Assembly (NCBI GenBank): GCA_023461035.1
Contig: JAEWOD010000004.1
Location: forward strand, 62,001-126,000
Reading direction: 5' to 3'
Source: Bacteroidota bacterium
GTDB lineage: Bacteria; Bacteroidota; Bacteroidia; Flavobacteriales; Weeksellaceae
Length of the DNA: 64,000 nucleotides
Shown here: piece by piece, positions 61,006 through 64,000 of the stretch
How positions within the stretch are numbered: the first letter of the stretch is position 1
Layout of the letters: each line of letters begins with the position of its first letter
Translations under genes and position numbers: made by a program
Notes under the pieces: generated by a model
The model's database searches: none
Told to the model about the DNA's origin: nothing
The model's input: only the letters and a program-made list of their open reading frames with translations

Positions 61006-61590
61006 TTAAAAGTTCATAACTAATTGTAGGGGATTATAAAGGCTGATAATTTCACATTCAGATGAAGAAACTGAGCCTTTATATTCGAATTTTTTATAAT
61101 TGCCATAAAAGCAATCAGAATACATTTTTACAGAAGTAATAAGATTAGAAACCTTTGTTTGTTCCGTTTGATTACGTGAGTTTCTTGCTATAGATTTTAA
61201 AATGTTGCAAGCAGTTAATAATTGACTTTCCAAGTAAAAAAGCCAATTAATAAGTACCGTATTATCCCGGCGAACTTCATCGGTCAACGCCAAATCAAAA
61301 ACATCTAAAATCGATTTGATTATTTCCTTTAACTTATAAGTTTGATGATAAGAGGAAAAGGGAAAAAGGGCGGAAAAACAAGAATTTACATCCGCATAGA
61401 TTTGCAAAAAGAATTTATATGAATCAGTAACATATTTATTAAACTGATTTATAAACCTTTCACATTTTTGCTTATTTGAAAAATAATAGGTTTTACTTCC
61501 AAGAGCAACGAGAACCTGAAAGCGTTTTTTATTATCAAATCTTTTAAGATAATGTGACGAATCACTAAATTTTAAATGTATTTTTCTCAT
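61006..61590 (-). CDS. First phage gene, unknown function
   Basis: From ATG 61590 the product has 194 residues (MRKIHLKFSDSSHYLKRFDN...), mostly helical and basic, with no TM segment. A TTG start 21 bp upstream is possible. It is the first gene inside the right phage end (dif 46 bp upstream), so it may be an early regulatory protein. No homologue recognised. Confidence 0.62.
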   Translation of the reverse strand: MRKIHLKFSDSSHYLKRFDNKKRFQVLVALGSKTYYFSNKQKCERFINQFNKYVTDSYKFFLQIYADVNSCFSALFPFSSYHQTYKLKEIIKSILDVFDLALTDEVRRDNTVLINWLFYLESQLLTACNILKSIARNSRNQTEQTKVSNLITSVKMYSDCFYGNYKKFEYKGSVSSSECEIISLYNPLQLVMNF

Positions 61591-61635
61591 AGTAAAAGGG
61601 TTTACAGTCAATTTATTTAATTACTGAAAACCCCT

Positions 61636-61663
61636 TTTTCCTATAATTTATATTATGTTAAAT
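61636..61663. other. Chromosomal dif site / right phage end (attR)
   Basis: XerC arm TTTTCCTATAA (61636-61646), centre TTTATA (61647-61652), XerD arm TTATGTTAAAT (61653-61663). The XerD arm is identical to that of E. coli dif, and the 11-6-11 layout is canonical. It identifies this site as the target where XerCD resolves chromosome dimers at the replication terminus. Confidence 0.85.
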
Positions 61664-61724
61664 AGAATTTTAATTCCAATCTATTTAATTTGATAAGTAA
61701 TAACAATCCTCCTTCCCTAAATTC
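61662..61724 (-). pseudogene. Decayed copy of the thiN 3' end
   Basis: About 63 bp duplicate the end of thiN at 61825-61887. On the minus strand it reads EFREGGLLLLIKLN beside thiN's EYEEGELLLFIKLK, but the stop is lost. It lies between dif and a lone IS-like end AGAGTCTGTTTAAATTT (61725-61741). The rest of the gap to 61842 shows no feature. Confidence 0.65.
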
Positions 61725-61842
61725 AGAGTCTGTTTAAATTTCTGCAAAATTATTCTCCCCAACCTAATGGAGTAATTTTGAACAAAATTTTTAAAGATTT
61801 TAGCTTCCTTTAAAATTTGAGGCATAGAATTTTAATTCTCAT

Positions 61843-62451
61843 CTATTTTAATTTGATAAATAATAACAATTCTCCTTCCTCATATTCTATTTCCACTTTA
61901 TCCTCTATTGCCATATTTCGAATTCCAATTCTTTTCGTTATATCCAAATCTTCATCGTTGAGCAGATATTTTAAACCGGTTGTTTTAATTCCTTTTGCTA
62001 TCGGAAACGGATACAAAGAGATCGTTCTTCCATAATAACCATCCAGCACAATGGATTTTTCCGTAAAAAAATAGTAACTGAAATCATCAAAAAAAACAAT
62101 TGTCAATTTATTTTTGAATTTTAATCCGGAAGATAAATTCCCTAAAAAATGATCATGTTCCATGCCACTGCTTCCATACACATAAACTTCTTCATAATTT
62201 CTGGAATGGATGATAGCCAGCGCTTTTTCAAAATCTGTAAAATTCTGATCGGGAGTTTCAACCACTTCAATTCCTTGCGGAATTTCTGAAGTTGAAATCG
62301 AATCAAAATCTCCGCTAATAACATCGGGTACGATCTCCAGCTCTTTTAAATACTTATAGGCTCCGTCTGTACAGAACACTTTCTCGAATTGACTCAAATC
62401 CGGAATTGTACTCGGTGCCTGACCATTTAAAAAGAGTGCTACCCTACTCAT
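61843..62451 (-). CDS. thiN: Thiamine diphosphokinase
   Basis: The 202-residue enzyme converts thiamine to thiamine diphosphate with ATP. Motifs: FCTDGAYKYLKELEIVPDVI SGDFDS, DQNFTDFEKAL and YGSSGMEHDHFLGNLS. Its product is the cofactor of SucA in this window. The start overlaps the stop of the adenosyltransferase gene by 8 bp. Confidence 0.92.
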   Translation of the reverse strand: MSRVALFLNGQAPSTIPDLSQFEKVFCTDGAYKYLKELEIVPDVISGDFDSISTSEIPQGIEVVETPDQNFTDFEKALAIIHSRNYEEVYVYGSSGMEHDHFLGNLSSGLKFKNKLTIVFFDDFSYYFFTEKSIVLDGYYGRTISLYPFPIAKGIKTTGLKYLLNDEDLDITKRIGIRNMAIEDKVEIEYEEGELLLFIKLK

Positions 62452-63010
62452 TTGGCAACCATTTTATTTCTTCATGTCCGGCATCATGCGCTATTTTTCT
62501 AGCCAATACAAACAAATAATCGGACAAACGATTTAAATATTTCAAAACTTCTTCCCGGATTTCCTCCATTTCTTTAAGTGAAACGGTTATCCGCTCTGCC
62601 CTTCTACATATACATCTACAAAGATGTCCGTATGAAGATGCCAGATTTCCGCCGGGCAATATAAAATGGGTCAAGGCAGGCAGCTCCTCCTCCATCTCGT
62701 CTATCCAAATTTCGAGTTCTTCAATATCGGAAATTTGAATCATATAAGGAAGGCGGGATTTCCCATTGGCCAAAAACAATTTGTCAGCCGGAGTCGCCAA
62801 TTCGGCACCCAGATGAAATAAATTCTTTTGTATTTGGATTAATTGGTTATTATAATTCAAGTTAATTTTTGAACTTCTGATAAGTCCTATAGCAGAATTC
62901 AACTCATCTACAGTCCCATAAGCATCTATCCTTATATGGTCTTTGGAGACTTTGGTTCCGCCAAAAAGCGAGGTTGTCCCTTTATCGCCTGTTTTTGTAT
63001 ATACTTTCAT
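62444..63010 (-). CDS. Cob(I)alamin adenosyltransferase, PduO type
   Basis: The 188-residue protein makes adenosylcobalamin from ATP and cob(I)alamin. It starts KVYTKTGDKGTTSLFGGTKV (ATP loop) followed by RIDAYGTVDELNSAIGL, and has ILPGGNLASSYGHLCRCICR RAERITV in helix 4. Five-helix bundle of normal length. Coupled with thiN, a cofactor-related pair. Confidence 0.95.
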   Translation of the reverse strand: MKVYTKTGDKGTTSLFGGTKVSKDHIRIDAYGTVDELNSAIGLIRSSKINLNYNNQLIQIQKNLFHLGAELATPADKLFLANGKSRLPYMIQISDIEELEIWIDEMEEELPALTHFILPGGNLASSYGHLCRCICRRAERITVSLKEMEEIREEVLKYLNRLSDYLFVLARKIAHDAGHEEIKWLPNE

Positions 63011-63283
63011 GATAGGAATTTCTGAGGGGTAAATATATTTAAAATTAACGACTAAGACAGTTGAAGAAATGAAGAATTATCTCTTTAATTAAAAGTGGTT
63101 TAGTTTTTGATAAAAATTCAAAAAGCGAGTCTGTCTTACCCCAATAAATACCGATTTAGTCTAATTAATTAATATTAAATTTAGATTAAACAGAAAAAAA
63201 AAATCGAAATAATCGGATTATTTAAGATAAAATTATAGATTCGCATTCTTGTAAATAAAAATTAGTGATAATTAAAATTAAAA

Positions 63284-64000
63284 ATGGAAATGGAAACAAA
63301 TGAAACTTTTCAACCTAGGAAATCTACTAAAAGAGGAGGCTTAAATGCGCCAATTACAATTATTATTTTAATCGGTATTGCCATGGCAGTATTTTATGGA
63401 TTATTTGGTAGCCCCGCTAACTTTGAAGGTGGAGATTCTTACGCCGGACATCCTAAAAATTTCATGGGAATCATATACAAAGGAGGAGTTATCATTCCTT
63501 TCCTGATGTCTTTCTTCCTTATGGTAATTGTATTTGGGATTGACAGATTTTTTGCTTTACAAAAGGCAAGCGGTAAAGGTAACACAACCAAATTCGTTGA
63601 TAACATCCGTGATTTGGTAAGCAGAAACCAAATCAACGATGCTTTGGAATTATGTGATCAGCAAAAAGGTTCTGTGGGGAATGTAGTTCGCGAAGGATTG
63701 ACTACTTACAAAGCGCTTGCAAATGATTCTTCCATGAACAAAGAACAAAAACTGATTGAGTTGAACAAAACACTTGAAGAAGCTACAACTTTAGAAATGC
63801 CTGCATTGGAAAAAAATACATCCATCATTTCTACGATTGCTTCCGTTGGTACGTTAATCGCATTGATGGGTACGGTAATCGGGATGATTAAGGCATTCTT
63901 CGCTTTGGGTGAAGGTGGTGGTACTCCAGATGCTGCGAAACTTTCGGTAGGTATTGCTGAGGCACTTATCAATACCGGTATGGGTATCGGGGCTTCCGCT
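63284..64000 (+). CDS. MotA/TolQ/ExbB proton channel family protein (3' end outside window)
   Basis: From ATG 63284, 239 open codons run to the right edge. There is an N-terminal TM (APITIIILIGIAMAVFYGLF), a second (FLMSFFLMVIVFGIDRFF), a cytoplasmic helical domain and the ExbB/TolQ signature IISTIASVGTLIALMGTVIG with GIAEALINTGMGIGAS at the end. It forms the proton-conducting complex energising TonB or Tol systems, which would drive the TonB receptor at 34745. The missing end should hold the last part of TM3. Confidence 0.93.
   Translation, partial: MEMETNETFQPRKSTKRGGLNAPITIIILIGIAMAVFYGLFGSPANFEGGDSYAGHPKNFMGIIYKGGVIIPFLMSFFLMVIVFGIDRFFALQKASGKGNTTKFVDNIRDLVSRNQINDALELCDQQKGSVGNVVREGLTTYKALANDSSMNKEQKLIELNKTLEEATTLEMPALEKNTSIISTIASVGTLIALMGTVIGMIKAFFALGEGGGTPDAAKLSVGIAEALINTGMGIGASA

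Larger units (their letters stand above)
52679..61663 (-). mobile_element. Integrated ssDNA phage-like element (FLiP/Finnlakeviridae-like)
   Basis: The distance between the two 17-bp direct repeats gives a circle of 8957 bp, close to the 9.2-kb circular ssDNA genome of Flavobacterium phage FLiP as I recall it. All phage genes lie on the minus strand, mostly with 1-17-bp overlaps, against mixed strands around. Cargo: HUH Rep, candidate capsid, several single-TM small proteins, Gly-rich proteins, lysozyme, and a hairpin/iteron region. There is no integrase, no portal or terminase, so a tailed phage is excluded. Family assignment is inference from size, layout and Rep type. Confidence 0.8.

Noticed and set aside
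52679..61663. Tailed prophage or conjugative element
   Set aside because: No integrase, terminase, portal, tail, relaxase of conjugation type or ATPase is seen; size and HUH Rep fit a small ssDNA phage.

Overview
The window looks like chromosomal DNA of a Bacteroidota bacterium, most likely class Flavobacteriia. Supporting signs are low GC, four proteins with type IX secretion C-terminal sorting domains, promoters of the TTG-N20-TAnnTTTG type, few Shine-Dalgarno sites, ECF sigma operons with GIN/adhesin-like products, a TonB receptor, YfhO-like and DUF1343 proteins, and a dif site carrying the conserved XerD arm. No rRNA, tRNA or CRISPR array was recognised.

Layout. 1-6.4 kb: partial APC amino-acid permease, lipoprotein, small membrane protein, YfhO-like giant membrane protein and a glycosyltransferase. 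6.4-13 kb: OmpA-like protein, two T9SS-secreted proteins and a TPR histidine kinase with its LuxR-type response regulator; a CTACAT-N4-ATGTAG palindrome precedes three of these genes. 13-15.3 kb: pepD and three intergenic units that look like a family of small RNAs, with shared tandem palindromes, -7 boxes and terminators. 15.3-25.7 kb: 2-oxoglutarate dehydrogenase E2/E1, a MITE-like element, FAH/UspA/ferredoxin-like genes, FMN glutamate synthase plus aldehyde dehydrogenase, FAD oxidoreductase and a TPR protein. 25.8-28.8 kb: ECF sigma operon with GIN/adhesin-like proteins. 28.8-30.4 kb: an array of palindromic repeats beside a REP-associated (IS200-like) transposase. 30.4-42.3 kb: lipoproteins, a gene cut by an in-frame TGA, formyltransferase and sugar kinase, TonB receptor with a His-rich partner, a second ECF sigma operon, LolE-like permease, DUF1343 protein and HAD hydrolase. 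42.5-52.6 kb: poorly characterised secreted and membrane proteins, homocysteine methyltransferase, and a propeller sensor kinase with a LytTR regulator.

52.68-61.66 kb: the standout. About 8.96 kb of densely packed, overlapping, minus-strand genes lies between two copies of a 17-bp sequence. The right copy is a full dif site (XerC arm, 6-bp centre, XerD arm TTATGTTAAAT); the left copy has the same XerC arm and centre but a different XerD side. Cargo includes a HUH rolling-circle replication protein, a candidate capsid protein, glycine-rich and single-TM virion-type proteins, a GH24-like lysozyme and a hairpin with iterons resembling a replication origin. There is no integrase. I read it as an ssDNA, probably membrane-containing icosahedral phage of the Flavobacterium FLiP (Finnlakeviridae) type, integrated through host XerCD at dif.

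61.66-64 kb: a decayed copy of the thiN 3' end, thiN, a cobalamin adenosyltransferase gene and the start of an ExbB/TolQ-type proton channel gene. The phage therefore sits at or near the replication terminus of the host.
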